This document shows, one piece after another, positions 45,510 through 54,181 of a stretch of 64,000 nt of DNA. Position numbers and translations under genes: made by a program. The number at the start of each line of letters is the position of its first letter. Position 1 is the first letter of the stretch. The DNA is from Pseudonocardia sp. T1-2H. Lineage in GTDB: Bacteria > Actinomycetota > Actinomycetes > Mycobacteriales > Pseudonocardiaceae. The stretch is taken from positions 1,798,001 to 1,862,000 of the forward strand of contig NZ_JBBPCL010000001.1 in the NCBI RefSeq assembly GCF_038039215.1. The letters are read 5' to 3'. The notes under the pieces were generated by a model, which did no database searches, was not told the DNA's origin, and was given only the letters and a program-made list of their open reading frames with translations.

Positions 45510-46361
45510 TCAGAGCACCTCGAGGGGCATCGGGCGCCGGGGCGGCGGGAACACCCCGTCGAGGGCGGCGAGGTCCTCGGCGGTGAGCCGGATGTCCAGG
45601 GCGGCGGCGTTCTCCCGCACGTGCTCGGGGTTGCCCGAGCGCGGGATCGTGGTGACCCCGTCGTTGCGCAGGACCCAGGCGAGGGCGATCTGCGCGGGCG
45701 TCGCGTCGTGCCGGCGGGCGATCGCGGCGAGGATGGGCTCGTGGAGGAGGCGGCCCTGCTCCACCGGCGAGTAGGCCATCACCGGCAGGCGGTTCCGGCG
45801 CAGCCAGGGGATCAGGTCGTACTCCGGGCCGCGGCGGGTGAGGTTGTAGAGGATCTGGTCCGTGGAGACGGTGGTCCCGCCCGGCACGTTCACCAGCTCG
45901 GTCATGTCGTCGAAGTCGAAGTTGCTCACTCCCCAGTAGCGGATCGCCCCCGCGTCGATCAGCTCGGTGAACCCGGCGAGGGTCTCGGCGAGCGGGACGG
46001 TACTTCGCCAGTGCAGCAGGTAGAGGTCGATACGGTCCGTGCCGAGCCGGGCGAGGCTCTGCCGGCACGCCCGGATCGTTCCCGCCGCGGTGGCGTGGTT
46101 CGGCAGCACCTTGTCGACGAGGAACACCTCGTCGCGCCGGCCCGCGAGCGCTTCGCCGACCAGGATCTCCGACGCGCCCTGCCCGTACATCTCAGCGGTG
46201 TCGACGACGGTGAGGCCCAGGTCCAGCCCGGTGCGCAGGGCTGCGATCTCCGCGGCCCGCGTCGTCGGGTTCTCCCCGAGGTACCAGGTGCCCTGGCCCA
46301 GCGCGGCGATGCGCTCGCCGGACGGCAGCGCCACCATGCGGATACCCGTGCTCGCGGTCAT
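45510..46361 (-). CDS. Aldo/keto reductase
   Basis: 283 residues from ATG 46361, with GGAGGTGG upstream. AKR catalytic residues are visible: Asp and Tyr in VVDTAEMYGQGASE, Lys in FLVDKVLPNH and His in LYLLHWRSTVPL. NADPH-site pieces are YWGVSNFDF and TTIPRSGNPEHV. It reduces carbonyls with NADPH; proximity to the aldehyde oxidoreductase hints at shared substrates, but it lies on the other strand. Confidence 0.93.
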   Translation of the reverse strand: MTASTGIRMVALPSGERIAALGQGTWYLGENPTTRAAEIAALRTGLDLGLTVVDTAEMYGQGASEILVGEALAGRRDEVFLVDKVLPNHATAAGTIRACRQSLARLGTDRIDLYLLHWRSTVPLAETLAGFTELIDAGAIRYWGVSNFDFDDMTELVNVPGGTTVSTDQILYNLTRRGPEYDLIPWLRRNRLPVMAYSPVEQGRLLHEPILAAIARRHDATPAQIALAWVLRNDGVTTIPRSGNPEHVRENAAALDIRLTAEDLAALDGVFPPPRRPMPLEVL

Positions 46362-46627
46362 CTCCACCTCCGGCCGGCGCCGGCGACATGGTCCTGCGCC
46401 CGCTGCCGGTACGTCACCCATCATGGTCCAGGCCCCGGACACCCGCCTCCACCTCCCGGGGCCCACCTGGGGACGTGGCTTCGCTCCGTTGGGCCGAGGC
46501 ATGCGGACCGGCGTCGTCGGACCATCGGTGCGCGGCCCGCGCTCCGCGGCCGCGGGAGGGATGACCTCATGAGTACCGGCACCCACGGCACGCGAACCGA
46601 CGGCGACCCGCCGACGGCGACCCGCCG

Positions 46628-47036
46628 GTGGCGTCCCGGAGCCAGCCGCTGCTGCACCAGCACGGGCCCGAGGTGCAGCCGTTCAACACGATGCGGCAGC
46701 TGCCCATCGCTGATCGACGAGGTCGCCGAGCGGATCCAGACCCTGGGCGGCGTGGCGGTCGGCGATCCCCGGCACGTCGCGGAGATCACCGAACTGCAAC
46801 GGCCTCCGGACGGCGCCGAGGACGTGCCGTCGATGCTGTCCCGCCTGCTCGAGGGCCACGAGATCATCATCGGGGTGCTGCGGGAGGCCATCGAGAAGAC
46901 CGACGAGAACGGCGACGCCGGCACCAACGACCTGCTGACCGGCACCGTCCTGCGCCGCCACGAGATGCACACGTGGTTCGTCGCCGAGCACCTCGTCGAC
47001 GTACCGGTGGTGAGGGAGGACCCGCCACGGAGGTGA
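46628..47036 (+). pseudogene. dps: Dps/ferritin-like protein with large internal deletion
   Basis: The first piece (frame of GTG 46628) reads QPLLHQHGPEVQPFNTMRQLPIA, then at about 46710 the sequence jumps to LIDEVAERIQTLGGVAVGDPRHVAEITELQ and ends in helix D (LLTGTVLRRHEMHTWFVAEHL). Some 90-110 residues covering helices A and most of B, with the His-Asp-Glu ferroxidase ligands, are missing, and the frame changes at the join. It cannot assemble a normal Dps shell. Confidence 0.75.
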
Positions 47037-47256
47037 CCGCGCAGTGGTGTGACCGCTCAATCCGTCGCGGCTCTCCGACCTCTCACAATGAGGGGGAAGC
47101 TGCCGGAGGTAACGGACGCTGCTGCGTCGTCGGGGCAATCGGATCGGGGTACATAGAGGAGAGACCCCACCCGCGGCACCAGCCCGCACCCCACCACCCC
47201 CGACACCGGCAGCCGCTGCACTCCGGCCGGCCATGGTGCCACCTGGTGCTGAGATG

Positions 47257-47296
47257 ACCGGACGGCCGGGCCCGGTGTTGGGATCGGCCGTCCGGT
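47257..47296 (-). terminator. 12-bp hairpin after the acidic-tail gene
   Basis: ACCGGACGGCCG (47257-47268) pairs perfectly with 47285-47296, eight bases past the stop of the minus-strand gene at 47305. Confidence 0.75.
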
Positions 47297-47304
47297 CGGG
47301 TTGA

Positions 47305-47712
47305 TCAGGCGGCGGGGGCGTCGTGCTCGCTGTCCTGGCCGGTCTCGTCGGCTCCCGGCTCGTCCTCCTGGTCCTCGTCCTCCTGGTCCTCGTCCTCGTT
47401 GTCCTCGGCGGCGGCGCGCGCGGCCTGTTCGGCTGCGCGTGCGGCTTGTTCGGCGGTGTAAGCGGCCTGGGTGGCGGCGCGGTGCTCGGCCTCGGCGGGG
47501 GTGATGTCGTAGCCGAGGGTGGTGAGCTGGTCCCACCACCACAGGGCGGCCTCGTGCTTGACGTGCCAGCCGCGCAGGCGTTCGGCGTGGTCGTCGATGC
47601 TCAGGACGGCGGTGGCGACGGCGCGCTGTTGGATGCGGGCCGGGGTCCACTGTTCGGGCTGGGGGCCCGGGCAGCAGCCGGTCGAGCAGCGCGCAGGTCG
47701 GGGGACGCTCAT
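47305..47712 (-). CDS. Hypothetical protein with Ala-rich helix and acidic repeat tail
   Basis: 135 residues. A globular part, RAVATAVLSIDDHAERLRGWHVKHEAALWWWDQLTTLGYDITPAEAEHRAA, is followed by an Ala-rich helix (TAEQAARAAEQAARAAAED) and a strongly acidic repeat (NEDEDQEDEDQEDEPGADE). The repeat comes from GTCCTCGTCCTCCTG-type units at 47363-47410. Such proteins recur on actinobacterial plasmids; the function is unknown. A hairpin follows it. Confidence 0.65.
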   Translation of the reverse strand: MSVPRPARCSTGCCPGPQPEQWTPARIQQRAVATAVLSIDDHAERLRGWHVKHEAALWWWDQLTTLGYDITPAEAEHRAATQAAYTAEQAARAAEQAARAAAEDNEDEDQEDEDQEDEPGADETGQDSEHDAPAA

Positions 47713-48194
47713 CGCGGCGAGGAAGCCGACCAGCCCGGCGGTGAGCCCGGCCGCCGCGACGGTCCCGCCGGACCCCGGCCGCGGCCCATCACCTCGCCGT
47801 ACTGCAGCGACCGGCCGTACGACCAGTCCTGCAGCGCGTTGCTGCGCCTCACGATCCGGGTGTTGTACGGCCCTGACGAAGGGGCCGGTCCACATCCCGT
47901 CCGGGGTGCGCGCCGACGGCCCGGCGTCCGGCGGCTGTGGCGTCGCCGGCGCAACCTTGACACTCGGCCGTGGCGCAGCTCACACTCCGGCACACCCCCA
48001 CCCGGCGCAGCACCTGGCGGGATCGGTCGTCCACGCGACGGTCGTGACCCGACGCGGCTGGGCCTCGACGATCCGTGGAGTGCCGTTGAGAACCGCCCGG
48101 AACCGCAGCTCCGCCCGAGCGGACCACGTCCTTCCCGCCGGCAGACCCTGCCGAAGGTAGTACGCCACCAAGAGAACCCACCGGGAGAACAGGC
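47713..48194. other. Gene-free stretch upstream of the monooxygenase
   Basis: Nearly 480 bp with no convincing frame. It presumably carries the promoters of both flanking genes, which are divergent. Confidence 0.4.
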
Positions 48195-49916
48195 ATGTCC
48201 AACGCGCACAAGAACGCTCGAGGGACCGGGGTCGGACCGGGCACCGATTTCGACGCGGTCGTCGTGGGGGCCGGGTTCTCGGGGCTGTACATGCTCCACC
48301 GCCTGCGCGACGGGCTCGGACTCTCGGCGCGCGTCTTCGAAGCGGCGGACGACGTCGGCGGCACCTGGTACTGGAACCGCTATCCCGGCGCGCGGTGCGA
48401 CTCGGAGAGCTACTTCTACAGCTTCTCCGACCGCTTGTCCGAGGACCTCCTCCAGGAGTGGAGCTGGAGCGAGCGCTTCGCCGCCCAGCCGGAGATCCTG
48501 CGGTACCTGCAGCACGTCACTGACCGGTTCGACCTCCGGCGCGACATCCAGTTCGGCACCCGGGTCACCGCCGCGGACTACGACGAGGCAACCAACCGTT
48601 GGGCGATCAGTACCGACGACGGAGGCTGGGTGACGGCGAAGTTCCTCATCACGGCCGTCGGCTGTCTGTCCGCGGTCAACACGCCCGACTTCGAGGGACG
48701 CGACAGCTTCCAGGGCGAGCAGTACCACACCGCGCGCTGGCCCCATGAAGGAGTCGACTTCACCGACAAGCGCGTCGCGGTGATCGGCACCGGGGCGACC
48801 GCGGTCCAGGCCATCCCGGAGGTCGCCGAGCAGGCGGCCCACGTGTACGTGCTGCAGCGCACCCCGAACTACGACATCGCGGGGCGCAACGGGCCGCTGA
48901 CCGACGAGTACGTTCGCCAGACCAAGGCCACCTACAAGGACATCTGGCAGCGGACGCGGGAGACGAGCTTCGGCTTCCCCTACGACGCCCCGGACCGCAC
49001 CGCGCTCTCGGTGTCGGAGGAGGAGCGGCAGCGCATCTACGAGACGGCGTGGGCGCAGGGCGGCTTCCGCATCGGCCTCACCTTCAACGACCTCCTGATC
49101 GATTCGGAGGCCAACGAGACGGCCTCCGAGTTCCTCCGCAACCAGATCCGCGCGCGGGTGCACGACCCGGAGGTCGCCGAACTCCTCGCGCCGAAGGACC
49201 ACCCCTTCTTCACGAAGCGGCCGCCCCTCGAGAACGGCTACTACGAGACCTTCAACCGGGACAACGTGACGCTGGTCGACGTGCGGCGCTCACCGATCGA
49301 GGAGATCACCCCGACGGGTGTGCGGACGAGGGACGGGGAGTACGAGGTCGACACCATCGTGTTCGCGACCGGGTTCGACGCCATGACCGGCACGCTCTTC
49401 AAGATGGGCATCTCCGGACGGGGCGGCGTCACCCTGCAGGAGAAGTGGGCCGAGGGGCCGCGGACCTACCTCGGCGTCGCGACCCACGGCTTCCCGAACA
49501 TGTTCATGATCACCGGTCCGCAGAGCCCGTCGGTGCTGAGCAACATGCCGGTCTCCATCGAGCAGCACGTCGACTGGATCGCCGACTGCATCGAGTACAT
49601 GCGCGAGCACAAGCTCGACAAGATCGAGCCGCTGCCCGAGGCCGAGGACGACTGGGTCGAGCACCACAACGCGGTGACCCAGGCGACGCTCCTGCCGATG
49701 GCGAACTCGTGGTGGGTCGGCGCGAACATCCCGGGGAAGCCGCGCAACCTCTACCCGTACGTCGGCGGTGTCGGGAACTACCGGAAGATCTGCGAGGAGG
49801 TCGCGGCACACGGCTACGACGGGTTCGGGATGGCCAAGTACGGGAAGTCGTCGGTGACCGGGACGCGTCCGGCCAGTCGCTTCCCGGTCAGGACCGCGCG
49901 CGCGGTGATCGGCTGA
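48195..49916 (+). CDS. Baeyer-Villiger monooxygenase (flavin, NADPH)
   Basis: 573 residues. FAD site AVVVGAGFSGLYMLHRLRD, then FEAADDVGGTWYWNRYPGARCDSES. The BVMO fingerprint FxGxxxHxxxWP is present as FQGEQYHTARWPH; the NADPH fold is VAVIGTGATAVQAIPEVA. IVFATGFDAMTGTLFKM and NMFMITGPQSPSVLSNMP close the fold. It inserts oxygen beside a ketone to make esters or lactones. The length and cyclohexanone-monooxygenase-like C-terminal NSWWVGANIPGKPRNLYPYVGG fit the type I group. An esterase start directly follows, as expected for a ketone-catabolic pair. Confidence 0.95.
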   Translation: MSNAHKNARGTGVGPGTDFDAVVVGAGFSGLYMLHRLRDGLGLSARVFEAADDVGGTWYWNRYPGARCDSESYFYSFSDRLSEDLLQEWSWSERFAAQPEILRYLQHVTDRFDLRRDIQFGTRVTAADYDEATNRWAISTDDGGWVTAKFLITAVGCLSAVNTPDFEGRDSFQGEQYHTARWPHEGVDFTDKRVAVIGTGATAVQAIPEVAEQAAHVYVLQRTPNYDIAGRNGPLTDEYVRQTKATYKDIWQRTRETSFGFPYDAPDRTALSVSEEERQRIYETAWAQGGFRIGLTFNDLLIDSEANETASEFLRNQIRARVHDPEVAELLAPKDHPFFTKRPPLENGYYETFNRDNVTLVDVRRSPIEEITPTGVRTRDGEYEVDTIVFATGFDAMTGTLFKMGISGRGGVTLQEKWAEGPRTYLGVATHGFPNMFMITGPQSPSVLSNMPVSIEQHVDWIADCIEYMREHKLDKIEPLPEAEDDWVEHHNAVTQATLLPMANSWWVGANIPGKPRNLYPYVGGVGNYRKICEEVAAHGYDGFGMAKYGKSSVTGTRPASRFPVRTARAVIG

Positions 49917-49929
49917 GGCGGATACGCCG

Positions 49930-50030
49930 TGCCACTCCACCCGGAGGCCCAGCAACTGCTCGCCGCGCTCGACGAAGCCGGCCTGCCGAGTGAATCGGAA
50001 GTATGCCGAACGCTGTAAGCCGCGGGGTTC
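49930..50030 (+). pseudogene. Alpha/beta hydrolase (esterase) start, truncated
   Basis: From GTG 49930, 13 bases after the monooxygenase stop: VPLHPEAQQLLAALDEAGLPSES, the usual opening of lipolytic hydrolases (HSL type). A stop comes after about 30 codons and no HGGG or nucleophile motif follows. The rest of the gene was lost. Confidence 0.55.
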
Positions 50031-50088
50031 AAGGGCGAGCCCAGATGTCCTGCACTAGCGGCCTGGACTCGGTCGATGGTGTCTCGGG

Positions 50089-50367
50089 TCAGGCGCGCCC
50101 GTCCACATCAGTCCGATCGGGCTGACCACCGCTTCGCAGCCCGTCGCCTCCCGCCTTGTCAAGCCGCTCGGCGAGCAGCTCCCGGACCACATCGAGGGGT
50201 TCGATCTCGATGAGGCCGGCGTCAACGTCCGCCCGGTATCGCCGCACCACCCGTGCCCATCGCCAGGCACGCCCCACGAACGCGAGCACCCGGTCGTCCT
50301 GGAGCCCACCCCATTGGCTGGCCCGTCGGTCAACCCCGTCATCATCGGCCGCTGGCGAAGTAGACAC
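50089..50367 (-). CDS. Small hypothetical protein
   Basis: 92 residues from GTG 50367: ASQWGGLQDDRVLAFVGRAWRWARVVRRYRADVDAGLIEIEPLDVVRELLAERLDKAGG and a polar tail. It reads like a helical basic protein, but no family is recognised and its ribosome site is weak. Confidence 0.45.
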   Translation of the reverse strand: MSTSPAADDDGVDRRASQWGGLQDDRVLAFVGRAWRWARVVRRYRADVDAGLIEIEPLDVVRELLAERLDKAGGDGLRSGGQPDRTDVDGRA

Positions 50368-50496
50368 CTTCGGCGAAGCTACGTTCAGCCGTCACAGGCG
50401 CACCACTGACATATCGCCAAGCTATCGCGAATGCCGATACGAAGATTATGACAGTCGCGCTCGGGCAACCCCCGGCCCGCGGCCGCTCATCGAGTG

Positions 50497-50665
50497 CGAG
50501 AGCAGGGACGCGCCGGCCCGCAGCGAGTGCGCGGAGTACCGCCCGCCCTCCGGGCCGGCCCGGGCGGTGGCGGCCTGGACCAGGTCGTTGACCGACCCCG
50601 GGTGCAGCGGCCGGTCGAGCGCCCGGTTGCCTTTGCTGATCTTGCCGGTGTCGTGGGGCAGAACC
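50497..50665 (-). pseudogene. Tyrosine recombinase fragment (third, divergent copy)
   Basis: The minus strand encodes ISKGNRALDRPLHPGSVNDLVQAA, then GGRYSAHSLRAG, homologous to ISRGNRVLDRALHPESINDLVQAAVARAGLPGGPFSAHSLRAG of the intact recombinase, with many changes. About 55 codons survive. It lies 200 bp from a tRNA-Pro 3' fragment, the classical position of an integrase next to its att site. Confidence 0.7.
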
Positions 50666-50871
50666 CCGTTGCCGCGGTCTCGATTGCAGGCAGCCCCTGA
50701 CTCCGGCTACGGCGACCGCCCGCACCGGCCCTGATGGGCCCGGCTGCTGGCGAACCCCCTCCAGGAGCCGGGCGCTGCCCGGACCCGGCCTCGCTCGGAG
50801 AAGGGGGCAAAAGACACCTGCAGCCCAGAACAACCTGCACAGGTCCCAGGAGAAGAAGCAGCACCGTCGTC

Positions 50872-50916
50872 GACTGGCGAATCAAGGGGTCGCAGGTTCA
50901 AATCCTGTCGTCCCGA
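50872..50916 (+). other. 3' fragment of tRNA-Pro, putative attachment-site scar
   Basis: GACTGG...ATCAAGGGGTCGCAGG, then TTCAAAT, CCTGTCGTCCCGA: the anticodon 3' side, variable loop, full T-arm and 3' acceptor strand of an actinobacterial tRNA-Pro. There is no 5' half upstream and the anticodon region is degenerate. Integrative elements such as pSAM2 insert in tRNA-Pro genes, leaving such 3' ends. Confidence 0.65.
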
Positions 50917-51197
50917 TGCAAGGCCCGGAGGCCTCTACCGTTCGACGGGGTACCGGCCTCCAGCGTTTCTACCAGCAAATCTGCTGGATCAATGATCGAC
51001 GTTTGGCGGTCCAGGCGCTCGGGGCCAGCCTGCTGATCGGCCATCACCGGCTCAGGAATCAATGGACACCTTTGCCGGCATAGCCGGCCATGGCCACCGG
51101 ACAGAGCGCTCCCGGCGACATCATCGGATCCTCCGCCTGTCTGCACGGTGTGTTCGATCTGGTTCATCCAGCCCCTCGCCGGCCGACCTTCCGCACC

Positions 51198-51755
51198 TCA
51201 CCCGGTGGCGGCCGGCGTGAGAGCGACGTCGAACTCCACCTCGACCTCGTCCCTCAGCTTCAGCGCGCCGAAGAACGCCGAGTACGGCTTGATGCCCCAA
51301 CGTGACTGAACGACGGTCGTTCCGCCGCGGGCCCGGCTGTCGGTCACGTGGCCGCGCACCGTGACGGGCTGCGTGGAACCGGCGATGGTGAGATCACCGT
51401 CGATCGTGAACGCCTCCGGAGAACCGGCGATCCGTGTCGACCGGAAGGTGATCATCGGGTGTTGCGCGGCGTCGAGGGCCTTGCGAAGGTTCTTCTTGAT
51501 GTCCGCGCGATCGGTGTCGGTGAGCGGCTTGACGCCGCCGGACGCTTCCTTGATCTCCAAGGAATCGACGTCGACTTCAGCCGTCACCGACGAGTGGGCC
51601 AGGTCATCGGCGTTCACCACGGTGGTACCGCGCCATCGAGTGGGCTCGAGGGTGAGGTCGTGGCCCACCTTGGCGCCCACTCCGGTGCGCGTCGTCTTCA
51701 CCAGGATCGAGCCGATCTCAGGTCCCAGCGCGTAGGTGCCATCAGCTACGCCCAT
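51198..51755 (-). CDS. YceI-family protein
   Basis: 185 residues from ATG 51755: GTYALGPEIGSILVKTTRTGVGAKVGHDLTLEP, VDVDSLEIKEASGGVKPLTDTDRADIKKNLRKALDA, PMITFRSTRI, FTIDGDLTIAGSTQPVTV and SRWGIKPYSAFFGALKLRDEVEVEF. This is the lipocalin-like YceI fold that binds isoprenoid quinones or other amphiphiles. No signal peptide, so this is a cytoplasmic actinobacterial type. Confidence 0.93.
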   Translation of the reverse strand: MGVADGTYALGPEIGSILVKTTRTGVGAKVGHDLTLEPTRWRGTTVVNADDLAHSSVTAEVDVDSLEIKEASGGVKPLTDTDRADIKKNLRKALDAAQHPMITFRSTRIAGSPEAFTIDGDLTIAGSTQPVTVRGHVTDSRARGGTTVVQSRWGIKPYSAFFGALKLRDEVEVEFDVALTPAATG

Positions 51756-52108
51756 GACCCCGAGGTTAGTCGCCGGCGAGCCCGATCGCGCGGGGTGGCG
51801 GTCATCGTGGGTGTCGCACGAGGGGCACATCTGTGAGGGGTCACGGCCCGGCGGCCGAGCGCGGACAGGCTTCTGATCAAGCCGGCCGATGGACCAGGCC
51901 GACGGCGGCATCACCGACGACAAGTCCTTCCCAGCAGCACGCCGACGGAGCCGGATCGCGCGAGCGTACTCAGCCTCGACCAGAACGACCCACCATCGAG
52001 CGGCGTGGGCGGCGCCCGATTCACCCTCCGGCTCCCGACCTGTCCCTGACCCCGAGTGTGATTCCGCATTCCGCCGGACCTGACCACATCGGCCTGCCGG
52101 CCGCCGAG
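51756..52108. other. Gene-free stretch
   Basis: About 350 bp with no frame that reads like protein and no strong repeat. Confidence 0.4.
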
Positions 52109-52515
52109 TCAACCGCGGTAGGGCTCGGTGGCGTAACGGCTCATGAGGTCGAGGACGACGGCCGGGTCGAGGCTGTCGGGTCCGGGGCGTAGAGCACTGA
52201 GCTCGCGGAAGTAGTCGATGTAACGGTCCGGGGTGAAGGTGGCCGGCTCGTCGGCGTCGGGGTTTGCGAAGGTGCGCGGGACGCCGATGGGCGCGGTGAG
52301 CAGACCTCCTGCGGGCACGTCGGCATGCCCGGTGCCGGAGGTGAAGCGCACGGTCCCGGAGACCACGAAGAAGGTTTCGACGTGCTCGCGTTGGATGTGC
52401 TGAGGCGGCCCGGTGGTCGCCGGGGCCAGGACGTTCTCGGTGAGCCCGAGGCGGTGGCCGGTGTTGGTGCCGTTCTCGAGTATGCGGATGCGAATCGGCC
52501 CGTCGAGGACCACCT
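52109..52515 (-). pseudogene. Cupin-domain protein, 5'-truncated and fused to resolvase debris
   Basis: The cupin part reads NGEVVLDGPIRIRILENGTNTGHRLGLTENVL, then IQREHVETFFVVSGTVRFTSGTGHADVPAGG (motif 1, with H-x-H/E-type ligands HVE) and GVPRTFANPDADEPATF (motif 2), ending at 52109. The only available ATG (52573) belongs to serine-recombinase sequence in the same frame. The original start is lost, but a 154-residue chimera could be translated. Confidence 0.7.
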
Positions 52516-52720
52516 CACCGTTGCGGCCGCGGGCCCGGGCCGCGGCAAGGCCGTCCATCGTCCGTTCGGACATGAGGGCGTGTTCGAAAACTCCGCGATC
52601 AAGCCGCGGGTCTGGAAGAACATCCGCCGACCGCAGTGGAGGTATCGATGCCCTGGTCGAGCACGACCAGGTCCACGCCGCGGGCCTGGCCGGTGGCTGC
52701 GCGGCTGATCGACCTGTGTC
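52516..52720 (-). pseudogene. Serine recombinase (resolvase/invertase) remnant
   Basis: Across two frames the minus strand reads VDLVVLDQGIDTSTAVG, MFFQ, LIAEF, then FEHALMSERTMDGLAAARARGR. These are the conserved beta-strand and long E-helix of small serine recombinases (VLDQGIDTSTPxGRMxFQxLGxxAEFEHxLxxERT). The catalytic Ser region and the DNA-binding tail are absent. Confidence 0.75.
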
Positions 52721-52744
52721 AGACAATGTGAGACGCTGTGTTAC

Positions 52745-53047
52745 GTGGTGGACGATCTGTGGTGACGCGACGCGGACGCCGACTACATCCGGCGGCGGGC
52801 TGACCGCTATCCCGGCGCGAGGAACATCGAGCCGGAGTGGACGCTCGACGCAGCAGCCGATCCGTGGCGGATGGTGCGCGATCCGGACCCGAAGGGCCGT
52901 AGCGGCGCCATCCGGATCATCGGCTACTCGCCCACCGCCGGGTTCGTCATCACGGTCATCGCGACCGGTGGAGCCCATGCCGGGGTGACGGCGTGGAAGA
53001 GCAGCGGGGCGGATCTTCGGGACTATGAGGGGCAGGGCAGATCATGA
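52745..53047 (+). pseudogene. Toxin-like gene with an in-frame TGA
   Basis: Reading from GTG 52745: VVDDLW, stop TGA (52763-52765), then RDADADYIRRRADRYPGARNIEPEWTLDAAADPW and RSGAIRIIGYSPTAGFVITVIATGGAHAGVTAWKSSGADLRDYEGQGRS to 53047. The last codons overlap the antitoxin ATG. Size, order and compact alpha/beta look resemble BrnT-like toxins, but the family is not certain. The TGA should abolish it unless a start after it is used, and none suitable is seen. Confidence 0.6.
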
Positions 53048-53382
53048 CCGAGGGTGGGATCAACGACCGAGCCGATGATGCGGCGGTCGAGGCCGAGGTG
53101 CGGGCGGTCCGCGAGGAGTACGCCGACGAGGAGGCTGAGGCCGCCGAGATCGAGGCGGCCGAGAACGCGGCGGCGCTGGATGTGCCGTTGTCGCTGCGCA
53201 TCACCAGGGAGCTGGACAGCGAGTTGCGGCGGCGGGCCGCGGCCGAGCAGATCCCGACCTCGGCGCTGGTGCGCCGGCTGCTGTACAGCGCTGTGCACGG
53301 GCGCAATGCCCCCGTGCTCACCGTCGAGCAGGTCGAACAGATCGCCCGCCGCGTAGCGCAGGAGACGGCTGCAGGTCGGTGA
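53044..53382 (+). CDS. Ribbon-helix-helix-type antitoxin
   Basis: 112 residues. An acidic helical N-terminus (EVRAVREEYADEEAEAAEIEAAENAA) precedes LDVPLSLRITRELDSELRRRAAAEQIPTSALVRRLLYSAV, a ribbon-helix-helix DNA-binding segment. It follows the damaged toxin with an ATGA overlap, the arrangement of toxin-first pairs such as BrnT/BrnA. It should repress its own operon. Confidence 0.75.
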   Translation: MTEGGINDRADDAAVEAEVRAVREEYADEEAEAAEIEAAENAAALDVPLSLRITRELDSELRRRAAAEQIPTSALVRRLLYSAVHGRNAPVLTVEQVEQIARRVAQETAAGR

Positions 53383-54181
53383 GACCCGTTCACGCTTCCA
53401 GACCAGAGCAAATGCAGAGCGGATTACCTAGACGGTGAGTCCGGTCGAAGGTGGGGGCCCGGCAAGGCGGTAGGGCCGGTGGCTCCAGCCCCATCAGCTC
53501 ACCGGCCAGCAGCGGGGGTGGGCCAGCCCACGCTACGTCACCGGCAAGGCGCCGGATGTGAACAACCTCGAGCACCAGTTCGGTGTGCAGGTGGTCGCGC
53601 CCACCTACTGATCGGCCGCGAGCTGCGATACGTGGCCCACATCCCGCCGGCGACCAGGGCCCAGCCCCTGCCCGACGGCGCCTGACCGGCGGCTACTGCG
53701 CCAAGAAGTGGGTGGTCACTGGGCCTGCCCCGCCAGCCGGCACCGACCTGCGCGGAGGGTTCCCCCTCAGCTGGGACCGTAGAGGATCGATGTCGGCCAC
53801 GGCGCCGGATGGCGTCGGTCACCGGCTCACCGTCCACCCAGACGCGACCCGCGGCGAGCATCTCGTCGAACCGCTCCAGGTGAGACCCATCGCGATCACC
53901 CGGTCCATCGCCGGGCCCCGGCTCCGGGTCTGGTCCGGTGAGCCGCGACATCAGGGCGGCACCGCGCTTAGCGGTACCCCTAGCGGGTATCTCCAGGTGA
54001 TGGCGCCGGAGAGCCCGGAGGCGAGCTTCGTGGCACTGGTGGGAGGGACCAGGCAAGCCCGGTCGACAGCCATCCTTGCCTTGACCCGACCCTCACACTC
54101 GCGCTCGGCAACGCCGCCGGACCCGAAGGGCCCCACAGAGGTATGCGGCTGGTGGGCGAGGGGGTTCAGGGAGGTGGTGTC
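53383..54181. other. Decayed stretch without a firm gene
   Basis: Short protein-like patches exist on the plus strand near 53540-53690 (DVNNLEHQFGVQVVAPT, then in another frame LLIGRELRYVAHIPPATRAQPLPDG) and on the minus strand near 53800-53900 (HLERFDEMLAAGRVWVDGEPVTDAI). None forms a complete gene. They look like worn gene fragments. Confidence 0.4.

Noticed and set aside
47360..47410. GTCCTC repeats as a regulatory satellite
   Set aside because: They lie inside the coding frame and encode the Glu/Asp tail of the 47305 gene.
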